From NCBI RefSeq assembly GCF_028198165.1, contig NZ_CP116339.1, forward strand, positions 1,557,001 to 1,621,000: DNA of 64,000 nt, read 5' to 3'. Both the position numbers and the translations under genes were made by a program. Source of the DNA: Pseudoxanthomonas sp. JBR18 (GTDB lineage: Bacteria > Pseudomonadota > Gammaproteobacteria > Xanthomonadales > Xanthomonadaceae). The notes beneath the pieces are model-generated. The model made no database searches. It was not told the DNA's origin and saw only the letters and a program-made list of their open reading frames with translations. Positions 37,149 to 48,552 of this stretch are shown here, in pieces (the first letter of the stretch is position 1; every line of letters starts with the position of its first letter).

Positions 37149-37775
37149 GTGAATGACATCCGTCCCCCCCGCTCGCTGCGCTGGCGCCTGCCACTGATCG
37201 CGGCCTGCGTGGTGCTCAGTGCGATCTTCGCGTTTGTGCCGGGCCTGCTGCCTGCCTCCCAGCACGAAACGATGCGCGGCATGGCCGCCGGCATGGCCAG
37301 CGTGTTCGCCGTTGTGCTGCTGGTGCTGGCCGTGCCAGCCGCGCGCCGTACCTACTTCCAGCTGTTGGAGACGCGCGAGTCGGGCTGTGCACGTGACAGG
37401 CGCGTGGCCTGGCTGTCCTGGGCCGCGGTGGCGCTTTACGTGGCCACCTTGGTGCTGGCGCGGTGGGCGGTGCCGCACGCGGCCACGCCGGCCACGGTCA
37501 TCGGCCTGGGCCTGCTGCCGCTGCTGGCCATGGGCCTGTATACCGCGGCCATGGTGCTGCACCTGCGCCAGCTGGACGAGTTGATGCGCAAGATCGAGAT
37601 GGAAAGCTGGGCGTGGGCGGCGCTGGTGGTGGCGCAGGTCTACTTCGCCGCCTGGGTGTTGCTCAAGGCCGGCGTGGTCCATGTGGATGCCAGCAACGCG
37701 TTACTGTGGCTGGGCGTCTGGCTGTTGATCGTGCGCACCGGCTTCTACGTCCGCTTGATGCGGAAGTACCTGTGA
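37149..37775 (+). CDS. six-segment membrane protein paired with XRE regulator
   Basis: A 208-residue integral membrane protein with six hydrophobic segments, beginning MNDIRPPRSLRWRLPLIAACV. The third-fourth loop holds HLRQLDELMRKIEMESWAWA, a stretch often seen in membrane proteins encoded just before short YozG-like XRE regulators (family recollection). It ends RTGFYVRLMRKYL. The stop TGA overlaps the GTG start of the regulator, a tight coupling. The role is unknown; in such pairs the membrane protein has been proposed to sense or sequester the regulator, which is not shown here. Confidence 0.8.
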   Translation: MNDIRPPRSLRWRLPLIAACVVLSAIFAFVPGLLPASQHETMRGMAAGMASVFAVVLLVLAVPAARRTYFQLLETRESGCARDRRVAWLSWAAVALYVATLVLARWAVPHAATPATVIGLGLLPLLAMGLYTAAMVLHLRQLDELMRKIEMESWAWAALVVAQVYFAAWVLLKAGVVHVDASNALLWLGVWLLIVRTGFYVRLMRKYL

Positions 37776-37966
37776 ACAGCCGCGTGCGCGAACTGCGCGA
37801 GGCACGGGGCTGGTCGCAGGCGGCGCTGGGGGAGCGCCTGGGGGTTTCGCGCCAGACCATCAATTCCATCGAGACGGGCAAGTACGACCCCAGCCTGCCG
37901 CTGGCCTTCCAGATCGCCCGGCTGTTCGGGGAGCCGATCGAGGCGATCTTTCTGTTCGAGCCGTAA
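37772..37966 (+). CDS. short XRE-family regulator (YozG-like)
   Basis: A 64-residue helix-turn-helix protein with GTG start at 37772, inside the stop of the membrane-protein gene (GTGA). The HTH is RELREARGWSQAALGERLGV and SRQTINSIETGKYDPSLPLA (given in two parts), followed by FQIARLFGEPIEAIFLFEP. The whole protein is one DNA-binding domain, as in the YozG/YgzD group of XRE regulators. It probably binds the pair of TGTCAAG palindromes at 36663-36724 and controls its own operon (inference from layout). Confidence 0.9.
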   Translation: MNSRVRELREARGWSQAALGERLGVSRQTINSIETGKYDPSLPLAFQIARLFGEPIEAIFLFEP

Positions 37967-38056
37967 TCCGCGGCCGGGCCTTCTGTCACATCTGCCGGTC
38001 CGCGGCGTCATGTCAGCATCCAACACCGGATCGTGATCTACCAAGGAGAGAGTCCC

Positions 38057-39513
38057 ATGCAGCAACGATGGTGGTTTCCCGTCCTGCTTCTGGCCGCCTG
38101 CGCGCCCGCGGCCCAGGCCAGGACCCTGGGGAAACTGGAATTCAAGCCCTGTGCGCTCAGCAGCCCGCTGATGCCCACGGTGGTGGAGGCGCAGTGCGCC
38201 ACCCTGCAGGTGCCGGAGGATGCCAAAGCCCCCCAGGGCCGCAAGATCGGCCTGCGCATCGGCTGGATCCCCGCCGAGCAGGACGCCTCGGCCGCGCCCG
38301 ATCCGGTCTTCATGATTGCCGGCGGCCCCGGGCAATCGGCGCTGGACAGCTATCCGCAGGTGCAACCGGCCTTCGCCAAGGTCACCAAGCTGCGCAACAT
38401 CATCCTGGTCGATCAGCGCGGCACCGGCGGCTCCAATCCGCTGCAGTGCCCCGAGCCTGAGAAGGCCTTGAACACCGACACCGCACAGGGCGCTGCTGAC
38501 TATGCGCGGACCTGCATGCAGATCCTGGAAAAGAAGGCCGACCTGCGCGACTACACCACCGGCGATGCCATCGCCGATCTGGACGCCGTGCGCCAGGCGA
38601 TCGGCGCGGACACCATCGACCTGGTCGGCGTGTCCTACGGGACGCGCGTGGCGCAGCAATATGCGGCCACCTATCCGACTCACACCCGGGCGGTCGTGCT
38701 CGATGGCGTGGTGCCCAACTCGCTGGTGCTGGGCAATGAGTTCGCCAAGAACCTGGAGGACGCGCTGGACCTGCAGTTCGGCCGCTGCGCCAAGACGCCG
38801 GGCTGCACCGCCAAGCTGGGGGATCCGCGTGAGCGGCTCAATGCCTTGATGCGCACCCTGAAGGACGCGCCGCCAGAGGTGGATTTCCGCGACCCCGTCA
38901 CCGGCCAGGCACGCCACGAGACCCTGCATGCCGGCGACGTGGCGATGCTGGTGCGCATGTCCGCCTACATGCCGCTGATGTCGGCCACCTTGCCGCTGCA
39001 GTTCGCCGAAGCCGCGCAGGGGCGCTACGACACCCTGGCGGCCACGGCCAGCATGATCGGCGGTTCGCTCTCCGATGCGATGGCCATGGGCATGCAGTTG
39101 TCGGTGATCTGCGCCGAAGATGCCGACGAGCTCAAGGAGGATCCGACCCAGGACGGCTCGCTGCTGGGCAATACGATGGTCGATGCGCTCAAGGCGCAAT
39201 GCGCGGTGTGGCCGAAGGGCACGCGCGCGGCCGACTTCCGCAAGCCGCTGTCCGCCGACGTGCCCACGCTGCTGCTTTCAGGTGAGTTCGATCCGGTCAC
39301 CCCGCCACGCTACGGCAACGAGGTGGCCAAGGCGCTGCCCAATGCCCGCCACCTGGTGCTCAAGGGCCAGGGTCACAACGTGATCGCGGTGGGCTGCACG
39401 CCGCAGCTGCTGGGCGAATTCCTCGACAAGCGTGATCCCAAGGCGCTGGATGCCAGCTGCCTGGACAAGCTGACCTATACCCCGCCGTTCACCGGCTTCT
39501 ATGGATGGGATCC

Positions 39514-39517
<4 letters not shown>
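38057..39517 (+). CDS. secreted TAP-like alpha/beta hydrolase (proline iminopeptidase-like)
   Basis: A 486-residue exported hydrolase. Residues 1-20 are a signal peptide (MQQRWWFPVLLLAACAPAAQA), perhaps lipoprotein-like given LLLAAC with Cys15. The alpha/beta hydrolase core has AGGPGQSALDS (oxyanion), VDQRGTGGSNPLQCPEP, the nucleophile elbow GVSYGTRVAQQYA (Ser), and a C-terminal TAP-like domain with LLLSGEFDPVTPPRYGNEVA (acid) and LKGQGHNVIAVG (His). Family members are tripeptidyl or prolyl aminopeptidases of the periplasm. ATG 38057 follows AAGGAGAG. The stop overlaps the ABC ATPase start (ATGA), a link that suggests peptide handling or toxin processing together with export. Confidence 0.92.
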
Positions 39518-40256
<739 letters not shown>

Positions 40257-40260
<4 letters not shown>

Positions 40261-41438
40261 ACAGTCTGAAGACACTGTGGGTCGTGATGCGCAAGGAGCT
40301 CAAGGACTTCTTCCGCGACCGTCGTACCGTGATGCTGTCGTTGGGCTTGAGCCCGATCCTGGTGCCCGTGTTGTTGATCGGGATCTTCACCCTGACCGAG
40401 CACCGGATCAACGACCTCACCGACAAGCCGTTGGACCTGCCGGTGATCGGCCGCGACAACGCCCCCAACCTGGTGGCCTGGCTGGAAGGCCAGAACGTGG
40501 CCATCAAGCCGGCACCCAAGGACGTGGCCGATGCCATCGGCTCGCAGCGGGCCGATGTGATCCTGCGCATCGGCGATGACTACGGCGAGAAGTGGCGCAA
40601 GAGCGAGCCGGCCCCGGTGGAAATCCTCAGCGACTCGACCCGACAGAACGCCGAGGTGCCGGTCAAGCGGTTGAAGGCATTGCTTGGCGCCTACAACGGT
40701 CAGGTCGGTGCGCTGCGCCTGCTGTCCCGCGGCGTTAGTCCCGCCGCCGCCGCGCCGCTGCAGATCAGCGATACCGACATGGCCTCCGAGGCCGCCAAGC
40801 GCGGGCGCCTGGTCGGTATCCTGTTGCCTTACCTGCTGATCCTCAGTGCGTTCATCGGTGGCGCCTATCTGATCATGGACGGCACCGCGGGCGAGCGCGA
40901 GCGGCAGTCGCTGGAACCGCTGCTGGCCACGCCGGCCGCACGCGGCGCGGTGGTCAGCGGCAAGGTCGCCGCGGCGTGCGCGGTGGCCTTGCTGTCGCTG
41001 GCGCTGACCCTGCTCGGCTTCAAGCTGGCGGCGGTCTTTTCGCCCACCGTGGGGCGGCAGCTGGTGGTGAGCTTCGGCACGATCGTGGTGCTGCTGCTGA
41101 TCCTGATGCCGATGGTCTTCATCGGCACCACCCTGCTGACCTTCCTGTCGGCCACGGCCAAGAGCATGAAGGAGGCGCAGAGCCACATGAGCTATCTCAT
41201 GCTGCTGCCGATGCTGCCTTCGATCATTCTGATGGTGAATCCGGTCAAGACCCAGCTGTGGCAGTTCGCCGTGCCGTTCCTGGCGCAGAACCAGCTCATC
41301 CTCAAGGTGGTCCGTGGCGAGGTGGTCAGCGTGGTCCAGTGGGCCATCTACCTGGGCGCGAGCTTCGGCCTGGCCGCGGTGATGTGGCTGCTGGCGGTGC
41401 GACGCTACCGGGGCGAGCAGTTGGCCATCTCCGGCTGA
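40257..41438 (+). CDS. ABC-2 permease (NatB-like)
   Basis: A 393-residue permease. One membrane helix lies at residues 22-41 (VMLSLGLSPILVPVLLIGIF), followed by a large extracytoplasmic domain (about 50-180) and five further helices between 185 and 385, with MSYLMLLPMLPSIILMVNPV and the ending RRYRGEQLAISG. SYLMLLPMLPS and GERERQSLEPLLATP are family segments of NatB and related ABC-2 exporters. It starts inside the ATPase stop. A strong hairpin follows the gene. Confidence 0.93.
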
Positions 41439-41462
41439 CAGCGCATCGGACTGGGGAACAAA

Positions 41463-41490
41463 AAAGGGCCGGGGAATTCCCCGGCCCTTT
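41463..41490. terminator. bidirectional rho-independent terminator
   Basis: A perfect palindrome, GGGCCGGGGAATTCCCCGGC in its centre, extended by A-runs on the left and T-runs on the right. It lies 24 bp behind the natB-like stop and 27 bp behind the stop of the convergent TonB-like gene, so it can end both transcripts. Confidence 0.9.
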
Positions 41491-41517
41491 GCGTTGATCG
41501 GCGCGGTGCGCGGCGCC

Positions 41518-42549
41518 TCAGCCCGGCTTGAACACGATGGTGCGCCGCGTGGTCATGGTGCTGCCGATCGGCTCGAACTTCCAACGGCGCACGGCGTTGA
41601 TCGCCTCGCGATCGAACACGCGCGTGGGCGTGGCCCGGACCACGCGGGCATTGGACACCGACCCGTCCGGGCCGACGGTGATCTCCACGACCACCTCGCC
41701 ACTGGTCCCGGCGCGGAAGGCGTCGGGCGGATAGCGCGGCGCCGGCGCACTGACGATGCGCAGTTCCTGCGCGGCCTGGGCGGCGGCCACCGGGGCCGGC
41801 GGCGGTGGTGCGGGCTGGGGTGCTGGAGTGGCGGGCTGTTTCTGCTGGGCGGTCCGCTGCGCTTCGGCGGCACGGGCAGCCGCGGCCTGACGCTCCTGTT
41901 CGGCCTGTTGCGCCTGCTGAGCGGCCAGCGCCGCGGCAGCCTGCCTCTGCTGTGCCGCCTGTTCGGCCAAGCGCTGAGTCTCCTTGGTCTTGGCTTCAGC
42001 CGCGGCCTTGGCCTTGGCCTCGTCGCTGACCACTTGCTGGGCGGCAAGCTTCTCCCCGGCCTCGATGGCATGGGTCAGGCGCGGCAGCGACGGCGCCTTG
42101 GGATCGGCCTTGGCGATCAGCCCGGCCAGACGCTCGGCTTCGCCGAAGTCCTTGCGGTTGATGCTCTGCTCGGCGGCAATGACCGTGTAGGGCATCAGGT
42201 CGGTCAATGCGCTGGCGGTGGCCGCATCGTCGGGCTGCTTGTCGCGCAGGACCAGGTAGTACTCCACGGCGTTGTCGCCGCCCGGCGCGTAGATACGGTT
42301 TTCGCTGAGTGCCTTGCGCGCGGCTTCGCGCAGGTCGTCGACGCTCATCGCCTTGACCTGGGTGGAGGCCTCGGCGGCGGGGCGGGTGGCATCGGCCGGG
42401 GCAGGCGTGGATGAGGTCTGCGCTGCGGTCGGCGTGCTGGCTGCCTCCCCCGTCGCGGTCTCCGGCTGCTTCGGCGAACAAGCCGCCAACAGACCGAGCA
42501 GCGAGAACGCTGCCACGGGCCGCAGAGCGGTCGGTGTGTGCTTGGACAT
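41518..42549 (-). CDS. TonB-family C-terminal domain lipoprotein
   Basis: A 343-residue protein with a lipoprotein signal (MSKHTPTALRPVAAFSLLGLLAAC, lipobox LAAC). The middle (about 120-240) is a long charged, glutamine- and alanine-rich helix with repeats of AEQAAQQRQAAAALAAQQAQQ type (coiled coil, here only outlined). The last 90 residues are a TonB C-terminal domain: SAPAPRYPPDAFRAGTSGEVVVEITVGPDG (in part PRYPPDAFRAGTSGEV), NARVVRATPTRVFDREAINAVRRWKFEP-type end. A lipid anchor instead of the usual TonB membrane helix means that it cannot be driven by ExbBD in the normal way; it may be an envelope adaptor. Start ATG 42549 with AGGGGAAA upstream. Confidence 0.85.
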   Translation of the reverse strand: MSKHTPTALRPVAAFSLLGLLAACSPKQPETATGEAASTPTAAQTSSTPAPADATRPAAEASTQVKAMSVDDLREAARKALSENRIYAPGGDNAVEYYLVLRDKQPDDAATASALTDLMPYTVIAAEQSINRKDFGEAERLAGLIAKADPKAPSLPRLTHAIEAGEKLAAQQVVSDEAKAKAAAEAKTKETQRLAEQAAQQRQAAAALAAQQAQQAEQERQAAAARAAEAQRTAQQKQPATPAPQPAPPPPAPVAAAQAAQELRIVSAPAPRYPPDAFRAGTSGEVVVEITVGPDGSVSNARVVRATPTRVFDREAINAVRRWKFEPIGSTMTTRRTIVFKPG

Positions 42550-42642
42550 CTGGTGATTTCCCCTGGGTGCGCACTTCTTGACGAATGCCTGCGCCTGAAA
42601 AGTCGCGGCAAGCACCTGGTGTTGTCAACAGGCGAGGGCCAG

Positions 42643-43974
42643 CTACTTGCCGATGCAGAACGTGGAAAAGATCCTGCCCAGCAGCATGTCCGGCGAGATC
42701 TTCCCCGTGATCTCCCCCAATGCATCGTGGGCAAGCCGCAATTCTTCAGCGGCCAGCTCAAGAGTTTCGTGATCCACTTCGCGTTTTGCATGATGCACGT
42801 GCGCCAACGCCTGGTCCAGCGCCAGCACGTGCCGGGCCCGGGCGGAGAACTCGCCCTCCGCCGCGTCGCCGGCCTCGCCGGTGACCAGCGCCTGCAGCGC
42901 GTCCACGACCTGGCCGATCCCCTCGCCGCTCCGGGTCGACATTCCGTAGGCGCCGTCCGGCACGCGATGAGCCGGGAGCAGATCGAGCTTGTTGTGCAGC
43001 CAGAGCTGGCGCGTCGTCGGATCCAGCACATCGGCCACGGCGGCCGCGCCGGCCTGCGGGTCGGCGGCGTCGACCACCACCAGGGCGACATCGGCCCGCT
43101 GCAGTTCCTCCCCCGCGCGGCGCATGCCTTCGCGTTCGATCGCATCGCCGCCCTCGCGCAGTCCGGCGGTGTCGACCAGGGTCAGCTCCAGGCCATCCAG
43201 GCGGATGGTTTCGTGCAGGGTGTCGCGCGTGGTGCCCGCCACGTCGGTCACGATCGCCCGCTCGCGCCCGGCCAGTGCGTTGAGCAGCGAGCTCTTGCCG
43301 GCGTTGGGCGGGCCGACGATGACCACGTGCAGGCCATCGCGCAGGCGGCGGCCACGCTCGGCCTGCGCCAGCAAGGTCTGCAGGTCCTGGGTCAGGGCTT
43401 GGAGCCCGCGCTGGACGGCGGCAAAACCCAGGGTGTCCAGCGACTCATCGACGAAGTCGATCGCCGCCTCTACGTGGATCCGCAGGCGCACCAGCTGTTC
43501 GGAGGCGGCGTCCACCTTGCGCGAGAACACGCCGTCCAGCGACCTGCGGGCCGCGCGTGCCGCGCGCAGGTCGGCGGCGGCGATCAGGTCGGCCACGGCC
43601 TCGGCCTGGGCCAGGTCCAGCTTGCCGTTGAGGAAGGCGCGCTCGGAAAACTCGCCCGGCCGCGCGGTGCGCGCGCCCAGCGCGCAGGCCCGCTCGACCA
43701 GCGCCCGCAGCACCACCGGACTGCCATGGGCTTGCAGCTCGACCACGTCCTCGCCGGTAAAGCTGGCCGGGGCCGCGAATGCCAGGGCGATGCCGTCGTC
43801 GATCACCGTCCCGTCGCCATCGAGCATCCGGACGTAGCGCGCCTGGCGCGGCTGCAGTCCTGGCGCGCCCATGGCCGCGGCAATCTGCAGTGCCTGTGGC
43901 CCGGACAAACGCACGATGCCGACCCCGCCCGCACCGGCGGCGGTGGCCACCGCCGCAATGGTGTCGGTGTGCAT
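42643..43974 (-). CDS. mnmE: tRNA uridine-5-carboxymethylaminomethyl(34) synthesis GTPase MnmE
   Basis: A 443-residue GTPase which with MnmG installs the cmnm5 group on U34 of several tRNAs. The N-terminal folate-binding domain begins [25 protein letters not shown] (in part [20 protein letters not shown]). The G domain has G1 [24 protein letters not shown] and [10 protein letters not shown] (G3), and NKLDLL (G4). It ends with the invariant CIGK (FCIGK). The ATG overlaps the deacetylase/caspase gene stop (TGATG), a GTG one codon earlier is possible. The order yidC-deacetylase gene-mnmE is continuous on this strand. Confidence 0.98.
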   Translation of the reverse strand: MHTDTIAAVATAAGAGGVGIVRLSGPQALQIAAAMGAPGLQPRQARYVRMLDGDGTVIDDGIALAFAAPASFTGEDVVELQAHGSPVVLRALVERACALGARTARPGEFSERAFLNGKLDLAQAEAVADLIAAADLRAARAARRSLDGVFSRKVDAASEQLVRLRIHVEAAIDFVDESLDTLGFAAVQRGLQALTQDLQTLLAQAERGRRLRDGLHVVIVGPPNAGKSSLLNALAGRERAIVTDVAGTTRDTLHETIRLDGLELTLVDTAGLREGGDAIEREGMRRAGEELQRADVALVVVDAADPQAGAAAVADVLDPTTRQLWLHNKLDLLPAHRVPDGAYGMSTRSGEGIGQVVDALQALVTGEAGDAAEGEFSARARHVLALDQALAHVHHAKREVDHETLELAAEELRLAHDALGEITGKISPDMLLGRIFSTFCIGK

Positions 43975-46670
43975 CACAGCTGCTCGAGCTGGCTGCGCAC
44001 ATGCGCCGATGCGTCGCCATCGGGCTGCAGCGCCAGGTACGTGGTGTAGGCCTTGCGCGCACGCACGGGGTCGCCCGCCTTGGCGTAAGCGTCGCCCAGG
44101 TTGAGGTAGGCCACCGCACGCGAGGGATCGATCTTCAAGGTGTTCTCCAGCCAGCGTGCCGCTTGCGCGTATTGACCCTGCCGGTAATACACAAAGCCCA
44201 GGTTGTTGGCCGCCAGGGCGAAGTCCGGACGCAGCTTGAGCGCTTCGGTGAACTGGGCCGCGGCCTCGTCGTAACGCTTTTCGCGATAGAGCTGCAGGCC
44301 GCGGTCGTTGGCGCGCTGGGCCAGCTGCCGGTCGCTCTGTTTGACCGCAGTGGGCAGGACCAGACTGGCGGTGCCGCCTTGCAGGTCGTTCACCTTGACC
44401 GGTGCCGGACTGGGCTGGCCGGGCTCGGTTGCGGCAGCGGGGCGCGAGGCATCGACACGGTCGTTCAAGGCGATGGCCTCGGCCGACAGCTGGGTGGTAT
44501 CGGCGGTCAGGAACTCCTCGCCTTCCGGCACCTGGAACACGAACTCCCCTCCTTGCGAGCCCGGCAAGCTGCCAAACGCGGGGGTCTGCGCCGACACCGC
44601 CGACACCGCGGGCGCAACATAGGCGGCCAGCTCGGTGCCGGTGATCAGGCCATCGCCGTTGAGATCGCCCTTGCCCGACAGTGCCTGCAGCAGCACCCAG
44701 GTAAACACCGAATGGCCGCTGGGTCCGCTGTCGGCCACCTGCTGGTCGGCACCGCCGGCGGTGAGCATCTGCCGGGCGATGCGGCGGGCGTTTTCGCGCA
44801 GGTACGCCGATGACGACGGCCCGCCGCGGGTCAGCCCCAGGCCGCTGTAGCAGGCGTCCATCACGAACAGCACGTGCTTGGCTTCCAGGCTCTCGGCGAT
44901 GTTCTGGATCTCGGTCATCGGGATGGCGTCGGTGGCCAGTTCATCAGGCTGCGCGTCGGCCGGGATGATGTAGCCCAGGTCGCGGCCGGAGGCCAGCTTG
45001 CGCGTGGCGCCGTGGCCTGCGAAGAACACGAACACCCGGTCGTTCTTCTGCGCGCGGCCATCGGCCAGGCGGTCGTGGAAGGCGGCCAGGATGTTGTTGC
45101 GCGTGGCCTGCCCGTTCTTCAGCACGATCACCTGCGAGCTCGGAAACTTGAAGGCACCGGTCAAGGTCTCGGCCACGGCCTGCGCGTCGTTGGCGGCGTA
45201 CTCCAGCCTGGGCCAGTGCGCGTAGTCGTCGATGCCGATCACGATCGCCCAGGATTTTTCGTAGCCGGTGGTGACCGTGGCCGTGCTGGCCGCGCGATTG
45301 CGCGCACGCGGCACGGTGAACTCGCGGCCGTTCCAGCCGGCAAATTGGTAGCCGTCGGCGATCAGCCGGTCCAGGATCTGCGGCAGCGCCTTGACCGCGC
45401 GGTCGTGGATGTCATGGAACAGGATGATCCCGCGCTGCTGGTGGTTCACCTGGTCCAGCACGCGCTGGACGATGGACTCGGGCACCGGGTCGGCCCAGTC
45501 CAGCGAATCGATGTTCCACATGATCGATTTCAGCCCTGCCGCGCCCAGCACCTGCAGGCCTTCGGCATTACGCGCGCCATAGGGAAAGCGGAACAGGGGC
45601 GCACGCTTGTCGTCTACCGCGCGCAATAAAGCATCGGTATCCAGGACCTGATGCTTGAGCGCATCGCCGGTCTGCTTGGAGAGCTGGACATGGGTCAAGC
45701 TGTGGTTGCCGACCGCGTAACCGGCCTCCATGAGGTTGCGGCTGACCTTGGACAACGGCGCCAACTCGGTCTTGCCATCGGCATCGAGCTTGCCTAGGTT
45801 GCGGCCGACTTCAAAGAACGCGCCGGGCACGTCGTAGCGCTGCAGGATGGCCACGATCTCATCGGTGTATTCACGATGCGGGCCATCGTCGAAGGTCAGC
45901 ACCACGGTCTTGGCCGGCAGGTCGGTGCCGAAGATCTCGCGGTCGCTGTCCTTCATCGACATGGGATAAGGCTGGATCACCCCGTAATCGCGCAGGATGC
46001 GGTCCCGGTCATAGATCGTGCGCAGGTGCGCCACGTAGTCGGCCCACTTCTCGCGCTTGAGCGGAATCGCACGGGTGCGGTCGAAGCGGCTGAAGATGCG
46101 GGTGAGTTCGTCGTTGTAGTTGCGCTCGATCTCATCCAGCGCCTCCAGGTCTTCACCGATGCGCTTGTGCAGCTTGACCGCCGGCAAGGCCGAATCCTGG
46201 CCCACGCGTTCATGCAGATCGCGCAGCGTTTCGCGGAAGGCCAGGCGATCGGCGTCGAACAGGTCCGGTGCCGATTCCACCTCATCGAGCACCGTCGACA
46301 AGGTGTCGAAGCGGCCTGGGCCTGCGCTGGATAGCAAGGCGTCAAAGCGCTTGGACACCGCCTCACGCTGCTCCAGACCTTCATGAAAAAGCTGCTGGCC
46401 CACGCTGTTGGCTGCTTGCTCGGTCGACTGCGCTGGGTCATCGAGCAGCACGATGATCTTGCGCTGGCGTGCGAGCTGTTCGCGCAGCATCCCAATCAAC
46501 GCCGTGGCCTGCGGATCGACGGCAGGCGAGGCGGCAGCCGCGTTCGACGTCGCCGCGCCCGTCGCGGCGGCCGCTTCCACCGGAGGCGTGCGATGGCAGG
46601 CACACAGCGCAAGGCTGACGGTCAGCAGCAGCCCACCGCAACGTGTGGCCAGGGGTGAGAGGTTTTTCAT
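43974..46670 (-). CDS. lipoprotein fusing polysaccharide deacetylase, caspase-like peptidase, calcium-loop motif and TPRs
   Basis: An 898-residue predicted lipoprotein (signal to LALCAC, Cys25). A helical charged region (55-240) is followed by a NodB deacetylase domain (about 253-455): TFDDGPH (259-265), GNHSLTH (321-327), RFPYGARN and LFHDIHD (417-423), complete for metal binding and catalysis. A C14 caspase domain (472-660) follows, with H553 in AGHGAT and C607 in DACYSG, and [20 protein letters not shown] at its start. D-x-N-x-D-G-x-I-x3-E at 669-680 fits an EF-hand/dockerin calcium loop. About three TPRs end the protein (784-883). No clear ribosome site is seen at ATG 46670; ATG 46688 would add six residues. 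All three domains would work on the periplasmic side. Confidence 0.92.
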   Translation of the reverse strand: MKNLSPLATRCGGLLLTVSLALCACHRTPPVEAAAATGAATSNAAAASPAVDPQATALIGMLREQLARQRKIIVLLDDPAQSTEQAANSVGQQLFHEGLEQREAVSKRFDALLSSAGPGRFDTLSTVLDEVESAPDLFDADRLAFRETLRDLHERVGQDSALPAVKLHKRIGEDLEALDEIERNYNDELTRIFSRFDRTRAIPLKREKWADYVAHLRTIYDRDRILRDYGVIQPYPMSMKDSDREIFGTDLPAKTVVLTFDDGPHREYTDEIVAILQRYDVPGAFFEVGRNLGKLDADGKTELAPLSKVSRNLMEAGYAVGNHSLTHVQLSKQTGDALKHQVLDTDALLRAVDDKRAPLFRFPYGARNAEGLQVLGAAGLKSIMWNIDSLDWADPVPESIVQRVLDQVNHQQRGIILFHDIHDRAVKALPQILDRLIADGYQFAGWNGREFTVPRARNRAASTATVTTGYEKSWAIVIGIDDYAHWPRLEYAANDAQAVAETLTGAFKFPSSQVIVLKNGQATRNNILAAFHDRLADGRAQKNDRVFVFFAGHGATRKLASGRDLGYIIPADAQPDELATDAIPMTEIQNIAESLEAKHVLFVMDACYSGLGLTRGGPSSSAYLRENARRIARQMLTAGGADQQVADSGPSGHSVFTWVLLQALSGKGDLNGDGLITGTELAAYVAPAVSAVSAQTPAFGSLPGSQGGEFVFQVPEGEEFLTADTTQLSAEAIALNDRVDASRPAAATEPGQPSPAPVKVNDLQGGTASLVLPTAVKQSDRQLAQRANDRGLQLYREKRYDEAAAQFTEALKLRPDFALAANNLGFVYYRQGQYAQAARWLENTLKIDPSRAVAYLNLGDAYAKAGDPVRARKAYTTYLALQPDGDASAHVRSQLEQL

Positions 46671-46725
46671 CAACAGGCGTCCAGGCATCGGGCGGCAGCG
46701 CCGCTTTTCCAGAGGTTACATAACG

Positions 46726-46750
46726 AAAGCCCGCCTTGCGGCGGGCCTTC
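46726..46750 (-). terminator. rho-independent terminator behind yidC
   Basis: Stem GCCCGCC / GGCGGGC with loop TTGC (arms 46729-46735 and 46740-46746). On the minus strand it is followed by TTTCGTTA. It lies 33 bp behind the yidC stop and before the deacetylase/caspase gene, so that gene needs its own promoter or read-through. Confidence 0.8.
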
Positions 46751-46778
46751 GTCCAATCTCATGCAGGGCGGCGCGGGC

Positions 46779-48539
46779 TTACTTGCCCTTGTCCGCGTCT
46801 TTCCCATGGCCCTTGCCATCGGTGCCGGGCTTGGCCAGCGCCGGCTGGCCGTGGGTCTTGCCCATCCACCACTGCTGCAACAGGCTCAGGCTGCCGTTGG
46901 TGACCCAGTACAGGACCAAGCCCGACGGGAAGAAAGCCATGGTCACGCCGAAGATCAGCGGCATGAACTGCATCATCTTGGCCTGGGTCGGATCCATGCC
47001 GGCGTTGGGCGTGAGCTTCTGGGTGAGGAACATCACCGCCACATTGATGATCGGCAGGATGAAGTACGGGTCACGCGCGGTCAGGTCCTGGATCCACAGG
47101 ATCCACGGCGCCTGGCGCAGTTCGACCGACTCGTTGAGCACCCAGTACAGGCACAGGAAGATCGGCATCTGGATCAGCACCGGCAGGCAGCCGCCCATCG
47201 GGTTGATCTTCTCCTTCTTGTACAGGTCCATCATGGCCTGCTGCAGCTTGGCGCGGTCATCGCCGTAGCGCTCGCGCAGCTGGGCGATGCGCGGCTGGAA
47301 CCGGCGCATCTTGGCCATCGACTTGTATTGGGCCGAGGACAGCGGGAACAGCACCAGCTTGATCACCACCACCAGGCCGATGATCGACCAGCCCCAGTTG
47401 CCCAACAGGGTATGCAGGTGGCTGAGGATCCAGAACAGCCCCGAGCCGATCACCGCCAGCGGCGCGAAGCGACTGTAGTCCACCGCGCTGTCCAGCCCGG
47501 CGATGCCGGAAGCGTGAATGGCCTTGACCAGCTTCGGGCCGACCCACAGACGCGCATCGGTGGCGCTGGTCTGGCCCGGCGCCACGGTCAGGCTGGGGCC
47601 GGTCTCGCTGATCAGGTAGCGGTGGGTGCCGCGCACGGTGCGCTCATCCAGCGACACCAGGGCCGGCTGCTTGGGATCGGGCACCCAGGCACTGAGGAAG
47701 TGATGCTCAAGCATCGCCACCCAACCGCCTTTCATGTCGTGGTTGAGCTTGCCGTCTTCCAGGTAGTCCTCGCCGAACTTGCGCCGTTCGTAGGCACCGC
47801 TTGCCGTGCGCCAGGCCGAGCCGACCAGGCTGAAGCTGTGCGGGTTGGTGAACCCCCCCTTGACCGGCGGCGGGGGGGTGCGCTCGAGCTGGCGGTAGAC
47901 CACGGCCGTCCACGGCGCAGCGCCGCTGTTGGTGATCTGGTCGGACACCCCGACCAGGTAGTCCCCGCGGTGCACGGTGAAGGTGCGCACGATCCGCACG
48001 CCGTTGCCTTCCCACACGAAGGGAATGCTCAGGCTGTCCTGGCCGGCGGCCAGGCGGTAGTCACGCTGCGACTGTTCGGGGCGGAACACTGCGTCCGGCC
48101 CCGGCGCGGTCCCGGCCTGGTTGGTCCAGGCCAACCCGGCGATATAGAGGTGAGCCGGGTTGTCGTCGAACAGTTCCACCGGCGGCGAGCCGGCGTCCTT
48201 GGTCTGCGGGTACTGCAGCAGCTGGGCGCGCAACACCTTGCTGCCATCGATGGCCAGCTTGAGGGTGTCGGTGGTGACCGTGACCGTGGTGGCCTGGGAG
48301 GCCGGCGCGGCGGCGGCAGCGTTGGCCGGGTCGGTGGCCTGCGCCGCGGTGGCGGTCGACGGCGTGGCCAGCCCCTCGGTGCTGGGCACGCCGTTGCCGG
48401 CATCCGGCACGTTCGCCGTCTCGGCGGCGACCGGGGTGACGGGCTGGTCCTGGGCGGTCTTCCACTTGCCCCACTCCATCCACAACAAGGTCGCCACCAT
48501 CAGCCAGGCGAAGATCAGGAAAACACGGGTCTGGTTCAT
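46779..48539 (-). CDS. yidC: membrane protein insertase YidC
   Basis: A 586-residue insertase of the long gammaproteobacterial type. The first helix is [24 protein letters not shown], an Ala/Thr/Pro-rich linker follows to about residue 75, then the large periplasmic domain P1 (to about 355), and five helices with the hydrophilic groove arginine in [26 protein letters not shown] sequence ([11 protein letters not shown]) and [20 protein letters not shown] (in part [13 protein letters not shown]). The tail is basic ([10 protein letters not shown]). It inserts membrane proteins alone or with SecYEG. It follows rnpA by 13 bp, without yidD between them. Confidence 0.98.
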   Translation of the reverse strand: MNQTRVFLIFAWLMVATLLWMEWGKWKTAQDQPVTPVAAETANVPDAGNGVPSTEGLATPSTATAAQATDPANAAAAAPASQATTVTVTTDTLKLAIDGSKVLRAQLLQYPQTKDAGSPPVELFDDNPAHLYIAGLAWTNQAGTAPGPDAVFRPEQSQRDYRLAAGQDSLSIPFVWEGNGVRIVRTFTVHRGDYLVGVSDQITNSGAAPWTAVVYRQLERTPPPPVKGGFTNPHSFSLVGSAWRTASGAYERRKFGEDYLEDGKLNHDMKGGWVAMLEHHFLSAWVPDPKQPALVSLDERTVRGTHRYLISETGPSLTVAPGQTSATDARLWVGPKLVKAIHASGIAGLDSAVDYSRFAPLAVIGSGLFWILSHLHTLLGNWGWSIIGLVVVIKLVLFPLSSAQYKSMAKMRRFQPRIAQLRERYGDDRAKLQQAMMDLYKKEKINPMGGCLPVLIQMPIFLCLYWVLNESVELRQAPWILWIQDLTARDPYFILPIINVAVMFLTQKLTPNAGMDPTQAKMMQFMPLIFGVTMAFFPSGLVLYWVTNGSLSLLQQWWMGKTHGQPALAKPGTDGKGHGKDADKGK

Positions 48540-48552
48540 CAGGCAGGCAGTC

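Noticed and set aside
36741..37775. Toxin-antitoxin or abortive-infection reading of the membrane proteins and XRE gene
   Set aside because: The membrane proteins have no known toxin motif, and their size and number of helices are unlike small membrane toxins. A regulator plus membrane partner fits better.
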